This document shows positions 1-12,783 of a stretch of DNA of 64,000 bases, one piece after another. The position numbers and the translations under genes are program-made. The notes beneath the pieces were generated by a model. The model worked only from the letters and a program-made list of their open reading frames with translations. It ran no database searches and was not told the origin of the DNA. The DNA is from Karalla daura. Taxonomy: Eukaryota; Chordata; Actinopteri; Chaetodontiformes; Leiognathidae. Position 1 is the stretch's first letter. Each line of letters starts with the position of its first letter. The stretch lies in the NCBI GenBank assembly GCA_029224185.1, contig CM055198.1, positions 2,351,712 to 2,415,711 on the forward strand. Direction: 5' to 3'.

Positions 1-600
1 GCTGCTAACTCGAAAGTAATACTCACACTAGAAGTTTCTAGAATGGGTGATGTCGTGACAGGTGACAGCAAGAGTAAGACCAAATGGTGACGTTATAGTG
101 ATGTGAGCTCATGGGTGCAGCTGTACTGGCAGCGCAGACAGTTTGTGCAGTTTTCTCTATGTTTAATCAATTACTGAGCATATGCATGTTATGTTACATG
201 TTACCTGTACTATTATTTGCCATATGTGGCTGCTGGTGTATTGTATTGAGCGCAATGTGATAACTTTCATTATATCTGTCATCTCTATTGTATGTATTTC
301 AGAAGCCACACACACAAACACATGAATACAAGCTTCTATAAACGACACTGTAGGCGCCAGCTGTTTATTTTATCCCTAGTTTTGGATTTGCCCCAATATT
401 ATGTGTATTTGATGTTAATATTTAGCAGTATAATTTGATGTTGATAATACATTTGATATTTTGCAAGATGATGATTGATATAGTTAATAATTTCGGATAA
501 AAACATATGCACAAGGTTAAAGTGTGGATTTAGTATACGGTAATTGCATTGAGTTATTCAGTAAATCATGTCACTTTGGAAATGTTGCGCGAGGTGCGCA
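1..600. other. Left flank of the BEL/Pao remnant, no gene
   Basis: No convincing coding sequence. The stretch ACACAAACACATGAATACAA near 311 recurs almost unchanged near 3321, just beyond the end of the retrotransposon body, so part of this flank may be 5' LTR or leader sequence. The bases GGCGCCAGCTG follow that motif at about 351. From 360 to 600 the sequence is AT-rich and unremarkable. Confidence 0.4.
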
Positions 601-3330
601 GTAGGAGGCGCTGTGGTGCGCTGTGGTGTGGTCGGAGCGACACGGTTTTCTGACCGTGGTCCGGGGTAATGTTTTTGTAATTTCTTCAGTACAAAATAAA
701 AATAGAAAACGTGACTATGGTGGAAGATTTTGTCCTTTTTTGGATCCTGTCCTCCCCATCAGCCACAAAGCTCCAACTTATGAAGACCACCCGCATGGTC
801 TGGTGGATGCAGGTTCTGTGAAAAGGCTGAACCCTGAGGAGATCCACCAGGAAGGAGAGACGTGGTATATCCCTCATCACATGGTGAGCCATGACAAACA
901 AGGGAGAATGCTGTCGCGATAAGCGCCGACATAAAGGCAATGTTTCACCAAGTCCGTCTCCTCCCTGAAGGCCATCCCCTCCTGCGCTTCGTGTGGTGTG
1001 ACCTTACCAAAGATGAACCTCCAGCAGTGTTTGAGTGGCAGGTTCTGCTATTTGGCGCTACCTGTAGCCCATACTGCGATACATTTGCTATGCAGCGCCA
1101 TGACGCTGACCATAGTCAGCCTGGAGATGACCTGAGGTTATCGATTGAGAGGTGCTTCTACGTAGACAACCTCTTGCAGAGCCAGCCCACTCCCGAGAAT
1201 GCCAGACAGAGAGTAGATGCACTTTGTGAGCTCCTGTCACCTGGGGGTTTTGATTTACGCTAGTGACGTCCCAAGTGTCGTTGAGCACCTCCCCAAAGAG
1301 GCCCGGTCTGAAAGCCTGGAGCTCTGGCTCACAGAAGACAGAGCAGACTCCCCAGAATCCACCCTAGGACTCAGGTGGCACTGGCAAAACGACACCATAG
1401 GCTACAAACAGTGACCCATAGTGTACAGTGTACCGACTATGAGGAATATGTATAAGATCCAGTTAGTATGACCCCTTAGGGTTTATACGACCCTACACCA
1501 CCCATGCCAAAATACTGGTCAGAAGATTCTAGGAGAAACAAAGAGATTGGGACGACCCCCTACTCCCTCAGGACCTCCTACAAGCCTGGAAGGATTGGGA
1601 GGAAGAACTCCAGTACCTGCCTCAAGTCATCCTGCCTCGAGCAAACGTGCCAGCTGGAGTGGAGAATCATGGCACCAGCCAGGAAGTTAGGATGCCTCTG
1701 AGCAGGCCTATGGATCATTAGCGTACTTGAGAATGGTGGACAATCAAGGCAGAGTGCATCTGTCCTTCCTTCTGGCTTGTTCAAGAGTTGCATCTAAACA
1801 ACTTCTCTCTATGACAAGGTTGGAGCTATGTGGAGCTGTCACTGGAGCTCAATTGGTGAAGCTGCTACAAAGAGAGTTGACGTTGAGGATAGACCAGACT
1901 GTCCTTGGACAGACTCCACCACAGTGCTGACGTGGCTGCAGTCAGAGTCTTGCTGCTTCAAGGTCTTTGTTGGCACCAGAGTGGCGAGAAATTCAGGGAC
2001 TCACAAATCCCCTAGCCTGGCATTATGTAGATTCAGCGAGGAACCCTGCTGATGACCTAACAAGGGGCAAGACCCTGAAAGACCTTGTGGAGCCTAACAG
2101 ATGGAGCCAAGGGCTTCCATTCCTCCTTCAACCACCAGATGACTGGCCAGTCAAGCCCTCTATTGAGCCTGACAACGATGCCTCTGAGCTTCGTAAATCA
2201 ACCTTCTGTGGCGTTGCCTCAATCATACCCAGCACACAAATACCAGAAGTGAATTATGACATCTGGAAGGAGTTATTGGAAGCAACTGTGCAGGAGATGC
2301 AGGGGGCGGCCTATCAGATTGGGACCTGCTCTGCCGAACACTACCACAAAGCAGAGACACTTATCCTCAAGCGAGCACAGGGTGACTATTTCCCAGATGA
2401 GCTGCGTCTCCTGAAAGCAGGCAAGCCATCCAGCAGCAGGTTGCTCAACCTCTCCCGAGATAGATGAAACAGACGGGCTAATCCGTGTTGGTGGAAGACT
2501 TCAGCACGCCGAAGATCTGGACCATGCAGCAGTGCATCCTGTCGTGCTAGACCCTGGCCACCATTCGACTCGTCTCCTGATCCAAGACTTTGACAGCCAT
2601 CTTCACCATCCTGGCCCAGAGAGAGTATTTGCAGAAATCCGGCTCTCCTTCTGGATCCTGTGGGGCTGTGAAGCGATATGCCGCTACCAACATACCTGTA
2701 CAGAATGTCGGTGATGGAAGGCCAAACCATCTGTGTCAAAGATAGCCAACCTACCCTCTGCCCGCCTACGACTGTTCATGGACTGCTTCGGGCCCTTTCA
2801 GGTGAAAGTGGGACGCCGTTTGGAGAAAAGGTGGGGAATCATTTTTAAGTGCCTTACTACTAGAGTGGTTTAGCTAGACATCCTGAACACCATCGATGCA
2901 GATTCGTTCTTGATGACCCTTAGGAGATTCATTGCTCGCAGAGGAACCCCAGCCGAGCTGGATTCAGACAAGGGAACAAACTTCCAGGGTGGAGAAAAGG
3001 AGCTGCAAGAGGCCTTTGCTGCATTGACCCCAGATCTGCAGCAGCAGCTGGCCAAACAGAAGATCGGCTTCTTCTTTAACCCCCCTGCTGCACCCCACTT
3101 CGGAGGGGTCTGGGAACGGGAAATCCGTTCTATTAAAACAGCCCTATACACTACAGTGGGAGCCCAGCCAGTCCCGGAGGAAGTGGAGGGAACACTTAAC
3201 TCCAAGCCACTGGCATATGTCTCATCCAGCCTCAAAGACCTTGATCCGGCTAGATGGATCCTTACCCCAGTTTGTCTACCCAGAGACTGAGTTACCGAGC
3301 CGTCGACACTGGACGCACACACACAAACAC
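600..3330 (+). mobile_element. Decayed BEL/Pao LTR retrotransposon (pol remnant)
   Basis: Translated pieces in several frames follow the order of a BEL/Pao pol polyprotein. A reverse transcriptase portion (about 780-1420) carries the palm-type motif YVDN at 1159-1170, where YVDD is usual. An RNase H-like and linker part follows (about 1720-2460, with SARNPADDLTRGK). The integrase part (about 2480-3290) shows the first catalytic Asp in MDCFGPF near 2781, the second in DSDKGTNF near 2967 and the Glu in VEGTLNSKPL near 3186. It is a dead copy: the frame changes several times, an in-frame TAG lies at 2871-2873 inside the integrase, and the integrase C-terminus is cut off at about 3310. The gag and protease parts are missing or unrecognisable. 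The family call rests on recognised domain order, not on a search. Confidence 0.85.
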
Positions 3331-3362
3331 ATGAATACAAACTTCTGTAATGACACTGTATG
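3312..3362 (+). repeat. Second copy of a ~45-bp motif also at 303-355
   Basis: CA-rich start followed by AACACATGAATACAA, then CTTCTRTAA and GACACTGTA, nearly the same as 303-355. The two copies bracket the BEL/Pao remnant in direct orientation. This suggests pieces of the LTRs, or a recombination joint at which the 3' part of pol was lost. Confidence 0.5.
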
Positions 3363-3640
3363 CTGTACTGTGACTGCCAGCATCATAGAAGGAGATACAT
3401 TTGAAAGTTGAAGAAGTTTAAGAGAGGCTGAAGAGGGTTTCAATTCATTTCAATGGGATTTTTTAAAAATAAAATGTAGAATATTTTAAAAACTATGAAA
3501 GATTGAAAGAAGTTGAAAGACAGCGTAAATGTCCTGAAAGAGCTGAACATTTGAATGTTTGAATGGTTTAAATAGGTGAAAGTATGCTGAAGATACAGAA
3601 GGACAAAAAACATGGACTAAGACCCGACCAGGATAACAAT

Positions 3641-3689
3641 AGTGTGAATGCTGACTCAGCATTCACACTAATGACTCAGCATTCACACT
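3641..3689. repeat. Perfect 14-bp inverted repeat with an extra right arm
   Basis: AGTGTGAATGCTGA, one spacer base, then TCAGCATTCACACT (3641-3669) is a perfect hairpin. A second copy of the right arm follows at about 3675-3688. It lies just beyond the proposed efhd1 polyadenylation signal, between efhd1 and the retrotransposon. It could be a transposon end or a transcript-end hairpin; neither is shown. Confidence 0.8.
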
Positions 3690-3699
3690 AATAACAGTT

Positions 3700-3705
3700 T
3701 TTATT
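3700..3705 (-). terminator. Candidate efhd1 polyadenylation signal
   Basis: AATAAA on the minus strand, about 600 bases beyond the efhd1 stop codon. The stretch between is AT-rich and without coding potential, as expected of a 3' UTR. Other AATAAA-like hexamers occur nearby, so the choice is tentative. Confidence 0.4.
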
Positions 3706-4297
3706 GACAAGAATAATGTGATCAAGTAATTTTTCCTCAAATTGTACAATTACTATATTTAATACCATGTTTGAATATACTGTTAAAAAGCAATACAATT
3801 AAATATACTATAATATAACACCTCTGTTGTATCAACTACATCTATTGCATTACAAGCTGCAGATCATATGTTCTTCAGTTATGTCCACAAAATTAGCCAG
3901 GTGAAGATGATACAAAATCAAATGACATAATCCATGTCAAAACTGTGGCAGAAAATTGAAAACGCATCACAAACATATGAAAAATATAATTAGTACAACT
4001 TAATTTGGGTACTTGGATTGATACACCTGATACGTTCAAGAATACGTTGCTTATATCTAGTTTTCTGGACAGTACGAGTATGACAGATTAATGACACTTA
4101 TTGGGGATGTGTAAAGTATTTTACTAATTTTAGTGGGTCGTTGTATTAATGCACATCTATTGTTGCCGTGAAATGCCCAATTCTGAGTGATGGCACCAGT
4201 TAAGTATAACTGAAAAGAAAGATTGTGAAAAATCACAATAGTGTTGACTATACTATATCAATATTGTTTTTTCTGCCTTCAAACAAGCAAAAGGAGG

Positions 4298-7200
4298 TCA
4301 GGAGCAGAAGGTTGATTGCAGCTGCTTGAAAGCCGCTTGTCTCCGTTTTTTCTCCTCTTCCTGTCTCTGCTGTTCCTCTTTTTCCTCCCGAATCTCAGCT
4401 TCAAATTTGCTCCCAAGAGACATGGCCTTCATCTGGTGACACACAAAAGGACAGTGTTCAGTCTCATTAACACAAATCATATTCCAATCCATATGATGCA
4501 GTTCTTGACCGGGCCCCATGACATTTGACTAATAAAGCTATCAAAAACTCTATAGTCTCTAACTCGCTATTTCAGCAATGTCAGTCAGCCCTGACAAACC
4601 TATGCAGGAGAACTGAACAGCTCTGCAATGTAGTGAATCACACATAAATCGTGCAACACAACATATCTGTAATATCTGTTACTAATGCACCAAATCTTCC
4701 ATTTTAATTGATTCGTTGTTGCAGACCTTACTTTATTAATACTTCACACTACTTTTTAACATGTCACAGAGGTACTTCTGGTTGAAAAGAAAGAGTGTTT
4801 GCCTTTGAATTTTTTGAATCTTTCCTTACATCAGTTACATCAGATTATAGCAGAAACACCTGTAAGAGCTCACATTTGAGTTAAACCACAAGTAATTAAG
4901 CATGCTAAAAGCCTAAGAAAATGTACTGTACAATCCCAATCACCTTGGCTTCAAAGAAGTCTTTGGCACCCATCACACCCTCAGTGTGGACACTGATCTC
5001 AGACAGTCTGGCCAGTGCCATCAGACCACTATCTTCCTGCAGCTCTCCAGCAGCTGCTCTGCGGAAGATCAGCAGGAACTGCATGGAGATGGTTCAGACA
5101 ATTCCAAAAGACAGTTACATCCAGGCGCCAACGAATTTACAATGTTTGTTGACAATACATTAAACATTTGAAAGTTAAGAAAAAATTATGTATTATAGTA
5201 TATAAAAATGATGTATAATTAAGTATTCCAAACATTCAGAAAAATACAAAATGTCAACATGGACAACACGGCACGTTTGAGGGTCTATAAGTCAAAACTA
5301 AGTTAAAAGTGCAAACTTCTTCTGATGACAAAAATGTAGGTCACATACATTCATTGTTTGTCTTGCACATTTGTAACTTTGTCATGAAGGTTTGCTGGAG
5401 CCTGTCCCAGCGCACAATCATGTCATGTTTGTTTGTCATCATATTCATTATATTCATGTATTATATTATCTTTCATAATTGCTTGTTGAATGTACAGGAT
5501 GCGGCAAAACTTTGGGCTATGTGTGCAAAGACCATTAAAACTAAAATTTGATTTTTAGTTTTGATTTGATTCATCAGTGAATTACTCTTTGGAAATGTCA
5601 CAAAATATAAAGACACACTAACAAGAACACACTTCAAGTTCCACTCTCACCTCTCTGAAGCTCAGTTTGCCATCAAAGTCTTCATCAACTTCTTTGATCA
5701 TGTCTTTGAGGCCGAGGTGGGTCTGTGGAGCTCCAAGCTTCTCCATCATCAATTTAAGTTCCATCAGGTCGATAAATCCGTCTTTGCCAGTGTCATACCT
5801 ACAAACATATCCAGTGTTAGGTATACATTTTTTATATAACATCACATGGTTTTGCTTTCTTCGACACATACAAGTATAAGATAAAAATAAACGCTCAGTT
5901 TTTTATTTTAGAAACGATATTTTTGACCTCAAATACTATACAGTGCAAAAATTTGATAAATTACAGTATACCCTGAGTCTGGCAAACATTATATTGAATT
6001 TGAAATACAGTAGACACTAGTGCTGTACTGATACCAACATTATGGTATTGGTAATGCAACAGACATCACAGAGCAGTTGTGACTGAATAAAAACATTGTT
6101 TCACTCAGGTCCATCGGTCAATAAAAAACAGGACATAAACAGGGCCTTATATGCTTTATTGATAGGCAGAAAACAGGCTCCGGACAGTCCTGTTGGCTGG
6201 TGGAGCAGTAGTGTTGGCTGCAGCAGCTTTGGATACCTCATATTCTTGTCACACACTGTCTTTTTGATGGTGATACCTGTTAGATGTGTTGATATCCCTA
6301 GTCTTTGTACCCCCTCTCAGACCTTCAGTTGAATATCTATTGCACCCTGTGTTTGTGTCTTCTTTTTCAGAAAGGGCCACCCTGGTGATGGTGGTTCCAA
6401 CCCTATGATTGAGGCTGTGCATCAACATCATGACGCCATGCAGCAGACAGCTGTAGCAATGGCAGTAGTGGCAGCAGAAGCATGTGGTTACCTGACACAA
6501 AATTTTGCAAAATGAGACGATTGTGGCTGATCATAACTGGCCCTAGTAGTCAGAAGAAAATGTCATTATAGAACTATGACACCATTTCTTCCATCCTTCC
6601 ATCCATCTTCTTCCGCTTATCCGGGGCCGGGTCGCGGGGGGAGCAGTCTAAGCAGGGACGTCCAGACCTCCCTCTCCCTGAACACTTCCTCCAGCTCTTC
6701 CGGGAGGATCCCGAGGCGTTCCCAGGCCAGCCGGGTGACAGAGTCACTGCAGCGTGTCCTGGGTCTTCCCCTGGGTCTCTTTCCGGATGGACAAGCCCGG
6801 AACACCTCCCGGGGGAGGCGTCCAGGAGGCATCCGATTCAGATGCCCGAGCCACCTCAGCTGGCTCCTCTCGATGTGGAGGAGCAGCGGCTCTACTCCGA
6901 GCTCCTCCCGGGTGACAGAGCTCCTCACCCTATCTTTAAGGGAGCGCCCCGCCACCCTGCGGAGGAAACCCATTTCAGACACTTGTGTCCGGGATCTCGT
7001 TCATTCGGTCATGACCCAAAGTTCATGACCATAGGTGAGGGAAGGAACCACAACGGACCGATACAGCAACCGCATTACTGCAGCCACTGCACCGAGTAGT
7101 ATGCTTCATTATTGCTGGCACTGGAGAGTAGAATAATCTAGGACATGCTGGGACCGAGAGCTGCTAACCTCTGCGCACAGTATGCAGCAAGGTGCTGTTA

Positions 7201-9660
7201 CCAGCGTTACCCCCATTTACTGTAGAGATATTGCAGGCATATTTTCAACAAAGGTTTGTAAAAATTTAATTGAAATAAATGAGTATCTTATTGCAGCTCA
7301 TCAGAAAATGTTTCATGTTTGAGCCACAGTATCTCAGTTTTTACAAGGTCTCCAAGTTGATATCTCTAGATTTTTGCGACACAGGTGATGAAACGGAGAA
7401 TCTACCTCTATCCTCTACCACCATGATGCTTTTTTTTTACGCCATTATGGTATTCAATTATTGTTTTATTTGCCTATAATGTTCTCAAGTTATAATGTTC
7501 AAACTATTTTAAAATACATTTATAAATAACAATCCGATGTCTTGTGCAAGTTGTGCCATGCCTAATACCAATCACGTGGTTGGAATATAACTATAGGTTG
7601 AATCCAATGGCAACGCAAGTGAGTGAGCCAATGACAATGGGAGTTGCGTCACACCCAACTTATCAAGTGGCTGAAATATAGCCCTGCTAGGTTAAGATGA
7701 ACCATGCAGTGGCGTTGCACCAAGTGCTAATATTTGGGCTGCTGCAACAAGAAAAGAGTGAGGCAATGTCCAGTGCTCAAATAAGGAGGACACTGTTGAA
7801 AAGAAGGGCCAGAGGCTATTTTTGCACAGGGGGAGATACTGGAACCTGCCACAGAGCAGCCTCAAAGCCGCTCCTTGCCTGCAACCTGTCTATGACCCAA
7901 AAATATGTAGGATCAGGATATAAAGACTTTCTTTTATTGATGTTAATTGTTCTGAGAATGTATTTTGTAGTAGAATATCTATTGTACTTATTTGACTTCA
8001 ACAAAAGGATGTATATATCTAATAAAAATAAAATACATAAACATGTATTTTCAAAAGTAAAAACATTTTGGAGGTTAAAACCACGCTTTACAATATTCAA
8101 GATGCTTGTAGTTTTGCAGCCAACTGTAGTTTTTTGTTTTTTGCTTTGTTTTAAATGGTGAATTACGTTTCCAGAATTGTGGCAGATTCAGGGGTTTTAT
8201 TGAAATGAGTGTCATCATAATTTTCTTTACCAGTTAAAGTGACTGGGGAGGGGAGGCCCTGCAGTGATAACTTATCACCTTGCAGCCTGTTTTAAGGCAA
8301 CCGTATTCATGAGTGTGAATACCTGTGATAGAGAGACAGATTTGTTGGGGATTGACTTCAGGATGTCTCTTTTTAAGAAATTTACAGTAACAAGAAGAAA
8401 CTTAATCAGGATTAAGAAAGAAAACTAGAGTATATTAGAACTACAAGGTCATACATTTTCTTCTACAGGTTAGTGTTGTTGAATGAGAAATCAATAATCA
8501 CCAAAAATGTCAAATAAATAATCAGTACACATTAAATCAATTATACAATTATAATAATCATGTGTAATCAAATCAAGCCACAAAAATCAAATCATCAAGT
8601 CAAATCATAATGAAATCAAACTGCAAAACTGGGCTGATAAACACTGTACTGAGCACTTATGGGCCTACTATCCTGAATGAACCGAATATGAATCGGGGGA
8701 CACAGATCACCGGGAGATGCCTCCACATTGACACCATGCCGCCATCTCATGTATGTAATAAGAGTCACTGTGCTGGTTTAAGAGGTCACGTGTTAACTGG
8801 TAACTTACTTGACTTCATGTAATGTAAGAGGAATAGTCCCAAATATGCATTGCTGGGTTTATCGCATTGAAAATCAACGACATAGAACAAACACTAATTG
8901 ATGCACAGACGTGCAGACGGACAATGCATTTGGCTTTAATCATACACGACACCCACTTACGGCCGCTCCACTGATGCGCTGACATCGTGCAGAACGTTTT
9001 TTGTGCATTCTGCGTAGCCAACCATACGCATGCCTTCACCGTGCATAGCGCTGTCATCGTCAACTTTCGCCCGTCTGTATTACTAAACTGAACAACTGAC
9101 AGTAGATTATCATCTCGATGATTCTGGTGATTCTCATCTTGAAAAATGATGACCATTTTTCATGCAGCCGATTGAAAATCTAAATCAAGCAGAATTATTT
9201 GCTCACACCACTCGGTCTTACCCAGTGGAGTGTTTATCGTTAACAGCAGCCTAATCTCATCATTAGCATCGCATCCTGAATAATCTCTCAGTCTCCATCC
9301 CTTCGACACAGAAACACGCAGGACCACCGTCCATGTGTGAACGGGCGGAGAATGGAGAACGCACTTTAGACCTCACCGTTTGAACATCGTCTCCATGTCT
9401 TTAATCTGCTTGCGGGAGAACTCCTTGAACTCGGTGCAGGGGTTAAAGACCCTCATCGGTCGTGGTGCAGCATTCCCTTCGTTGATATCCAGCCTGCGGT
9501 TCAATTTGGCTGTCAGCTCGGAGGACGAGTCGGCCGGATCGCTCTCGGGTTTCTGCTGTTTAGTTCGGACTGGGCTCTGTCCGGGCTCCAGCCCCCGCTC
9601 TGGCTCTGCCTCGGCAGCCGGCCGCGGCTGCAGCATCCCGGGTAGCTCATCGGAGGCCAT
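4298..9660 (-). CDS. efhd1: EF-hand domain-containing protein D1 (mitocalcin/swiprosin family)
   Basis: Four exons on the minus strand: 9660-9377, 5798-5651, 5078-4944 and 4432-4298. They join in phase with GT/AG junctions to give 233 aa (human EFHD1 is 239). In mammals the protein is a Ca2+-binding, mitochondria-associated actin and calcium-signalling adaptor. Residues 1-60 are a low-complexity, Glu/Pro-rich tail, followed by the family signature EFKEFSRKQIKDME. EF-hand loop 1 is DTGKDGFIDLME (97-108) and loop 2 is DEDFDGKLSFRE (133-144); both keep acidic residues at positions 1 and 12. The C-terminus (about 198-225) is a Glu/Lys/Gln-rich coiled coil. SGLMALARLSE and SKFEAEI favour EFHD1 over EFHD2. 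The start ATG has A at -3 and G at +4. Intron 1 (3.6 kb) holds a LINE fragment. efhd1 points away from nlrx1. I am sure of the family and fairly sure of the paralogue. Confidence 0.92.
6580..7040 (-). mobile_element. 3' end of a non-LTR (LINE) retrotransposon
   Basis: On the minus strand, 6982-6617 encodes the C-terminal part of a LINE ORF2: RRVAGRSLKDRVRSS, then LRWLGHLNRMPPGRLPRE, then RPRGRPRTR and a LLRLLPPRPGPG end. It is followed by a GC-rich tail with GGATAAGCGGAAGAAG and imperfect GGAT repeats, the typical 3' end of this teleost family. It is 5'-truncated, as most LINE copies are, and lies in efhd1 intron 1 in the same orientation as the gene. Relatives lie at 49.4 and 57.9 kb. Confidence 0.85.
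7100..9376. other. Remainder of efhd1 intron 1, no gene seen
   Basis: AT-rich intronic sequence. The longest open frame (7697-8161, + strand) is low-complexity, has no recognisable motif and lacks coding character. About 8880-9120 is less AT-rich but shows no feature I can name. Confidence 0.5.
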
Positions 9661-9860
9661 GATACAGATTAATTCTGTACGGATGAACGCACGGGAGCTT
9701 CCAGTGTCGCTGTGAAGTCGGCGTGACCCACTGACACCGGCGCTTCCGGTTATCTTACTTCAGAATAAAACAAATTCAGCAAGAAGACGCGCTTCTTCTA
9801 GACTTTTCTGTACGCGCCAGGTGGGCTGATTGGTCCCAGCAGGTGAGCTGAGTTGGCCAG
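9661..9860 (-). promoter_or_regulatory. efhd1 5' UTR and promoter region
   Basis: GC- and CpG-richer than its surroundings and directly upstream of the efhd1 ATG. No TATA box is evident; a CpG-type promoter is inferred from composition and position only. Confidence 0.4.
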
Positions 9861-10119
9861 TCCGCCTACTACAAAACCAGTGTGCTGGTTGCGCCAGCAG
9901 AGAAAAATCTCAAATTGAAAAATGAATCCATCACATATAATTTAGTATAAGAATATACATGCAATGTTACAATTTTCAGATAAATTTTGATATTTTTGCC
10001 CCAGAATTTAGTCAATGTGTTAACTAAAAAATGACAATTCTTCTGAATTCCTTTGGTCAGAATTGTGTAGGAAAATGCGTTCATTTGTCTATGTAGGTTG
10101 TTTCTTCAAAAGCTACGCC

Positions 10120-10402
10120 AACTTCTTTTTTTTTCAGGTTTGGATTTGGGATAGGTATAGTAAAGGTTTAAAAATAAAGTACATGGGACACTTTTTCATC
10201 CTGTTACCTGTCAGAATCTTAAATTAGACACTTCAAGGATTAGGAAACTTCTTTTTTTCAGGTTTAGATTTGGGATAGTTCTAGTAAAGGGTTAAAAATA
10301 AACCCCATGGGACATTATTTCATCCTGTTACCAGTCAGATTCTTGACTGACTAGAACAGAATAGAATAGAATAGAATCAAATAGAATAGACACTTAAAGG
10401 AT
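10120..10402. repeat. Tandem duplication, period about 126 bp
   Basis: Two head-to-tail units begin at about 10120 and 10246, each opening with AACTTC and a T run followed by CAGGTTT. Shared blocks include ATTTGGGATAG, GTTAAAAATAAA, CATGGGACA and TTTCATCCTGTTACC. The second unit is interrupted near 10361 by an (AATAG)n microsatellite. Scattered mismatches indicate an old duplication. Confidence 0.85.
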
Positions 10403-10599
10403 AACCCACATAGTGCTTGTGAACCCCCCTGTCCACCTAGACTACTATTGCAATCTCCCCCATGTTCATGTGGACTTTATATGTGCCAGATCCTGCCTGG
10501 TACATGACAACACCCTTTGAATCTCAGGTAATCAAACTGTCCATGATGAAGACTAAACAGATCTCCAACTATACCTCAGGACCCATGGAACCAAAACTG

Positions 10600-11400
10600 C
10601 AGTCACACTTTGGTCCCATGAACCTCAGATGACAAAACTGTCAACTAAAGATGAAACCGATATTGCAACTGGATTCAGGAACATTGGTTCAAAGGCTTCT
10701 CTTTCCTGCTCAGTAGGAGATGGTTCCACAGGAGAGGACCTTGGTAGCTGAAGGAGCTGAATCCCATATGGTACAGGAAGCCAGTGCAAAGAGGCCAGAA
10801 CTGGCATGATATGTCTCTTTTTTCATTCATCTTCTTAATTCTTCTTCTTGATTAAAAAAATATGATGGAGGTGAAAGAAGGCAGTCCTTGAGATGTATTT
10901 TAAGTGGAAACTAAATGACAGGTCCTGGTCAAAACTAACACCTAGGGTCTTTACAGCAGTGCCAGGAGGAGTAGTAACTATTTTGTAGTGCTTTGACATG
11001 AGATATAGATTCCTGTAGGTGTTTTGGACCTATGAGCAATATTTTTTTTTTCAGAGTTCAGAAGAAGGAAATTATGGGTCATGCAGACATGAATGTCATC
11101 AAGCCAGGATTGAAGCTGCTGTGGATGATTATGTTCACCTGGCTTGATTGCTAGATATAAGAGAGAGCACATATAAAGCGAACAGAATTGGACCAGGCAC
11201 AGATCCTTGTGGAACCCCATGACTGACTTAAGTGCGGGGAGACTGATTACTATTGAGAGAAAAAAACGATATCACTCTGAAAGATAGTACTGGATTTTCC
11301 AGGCTCCTTAGTATGATCTGGTGATCAACTGTCCAAAGCAGCACTAAGATTGAACAAGACAAGCACTGAAACACGACCTTGGTCGGATGTCATTAAGGGG
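10600..11400 (-). mobile_element. Decayed non-LTR reverse transcriptase fragment
   Basis: Read on the minus strand, about 11220-11160 gives VPQGSVPGPILFALYVLSL, the conserved VPQGS/GPILF block of LINE reverse transcriptases. Upstream bases also fit, with the 'leucine-rich joint, then loop' spacing typical of these elements. The following catalytic-site region is destroyed by stops and frameshifts. It lies in the spacer between efhd1 and nlrx1 and is not expressible as a protein. Confidence 0.65.
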
Positions 11401-12750
11401 TCATTAATAATATACACGTTTCTGTGTGTCTCAAAGTAAAAAAAGTCAGTCCCTCTTTACAAGGTGTAGAACTGTATTTGATTTGAAAGGTTCTTGTCTG
11501 CAATCCAAGCAACATGTGGTCTCATGATGATCTCTCCATGGCTGAAGAACCTCTTAACTGGGGCTTGTCTTGCACCACGTGCTATCTGTATGTTTAGATT
11601 GTGTGACCCAGATGTAGGAATCGAACCTCCATTAATTCATAGGCAGGTTGAATCTGTTGCAAATGGCAATCCTCTGCTCTGATTGGCTGTTTATCAAAAG
11701 AAATAGCTCAGACGACTGCAGGCTGCAGTTTTGCAAGGGCAATGTCACTTCAGACACCAACACATATATTTCAAATTAATGTTTTTAGACATTAATATAT
11801 ATTATATCATTTTATATTCACACTGAAAACATGAAGTGAATAATTAATTATTCATCATATAACAAGATATTATAAAATATGTCATTTTTAATTGGATCCA
11901 TACCAGTGGTTTTGGGCGCTTGTGGCTGATATCGGTTTTACGTATGCGGGATGGATCAATGTGCTTTTGGCTCTTCCGAAATATGGCATTAACCTAGCAT
12001 GTGTTTGATCTGTTTTCGATCTTGTGAATTAATTGGTCTATGTCCATATTTTACTTTGCCCATATTGTCCATATCATTGCCCATATTGTCTCTCTCTCTA
12101 TATATATATATATACATGGTATATTCTTATCTGTCATGGAGTATATATTTATGTACAATAATATACCTATTACATAGGTGTATTGTTATTATTATCAATG
12201 GTATTATTGTTATATGTGTTGCATGTGTGCAATGTGTTTTTATATGTACGCTACTTTGACACCTTAATTTCCTTATAAATAATAAAGTATTTCTACTCTA
12301 TTCTATTCTATATAGCATATAATACTGGAATATTTCTACTCACCTGCTTCGATGGATCGTTGCCAGATTGTCACTAAACCTTTGTCAGACTTTTGGACTT
12401 TCTACTGTTCTTGACCATCCAGTAGGTAAATCGATAGAAATCAAAAAATAATCAAAATCAGTTTAATGTAAATGGTAGTGCTCTTTTTCCAAAAAGACAC
12501 TCCAAAAGTAATTTCAGAATCTGGTTATTATGGCACTGATTAATATTTAATAATTATTATCGCAGTTGCAATGTAATACATTGGTAACTGTTAGTTTGGT
12601 GCTTACCATGTACAATACATAAGGAGTATATTATACACGACTTATTGATTTATATAATATCACATAATGCCACACACGTATGCACGCACGTACACAAACA
12701 CTTGTTGCTATGGTATATATATATATATATATGTGTGTGTGTTATATATA

Positions 12751-12783
<33 letters not shown>

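Noticed and set aside
6576..7099. Overlapping plus-strand frames of 150 and 85 codons
   Set aside because: They are the antisense of the LINE C-terminus, which reads clearly on the minus strand.
7697..8161. 154-codon open frame on the plus strand in efhd1 intron 1
   Set aside because: Composition is AT-driven, there is no recognisable domain, the opposite strand is open too, and it lies inside an intron of a clear gene.
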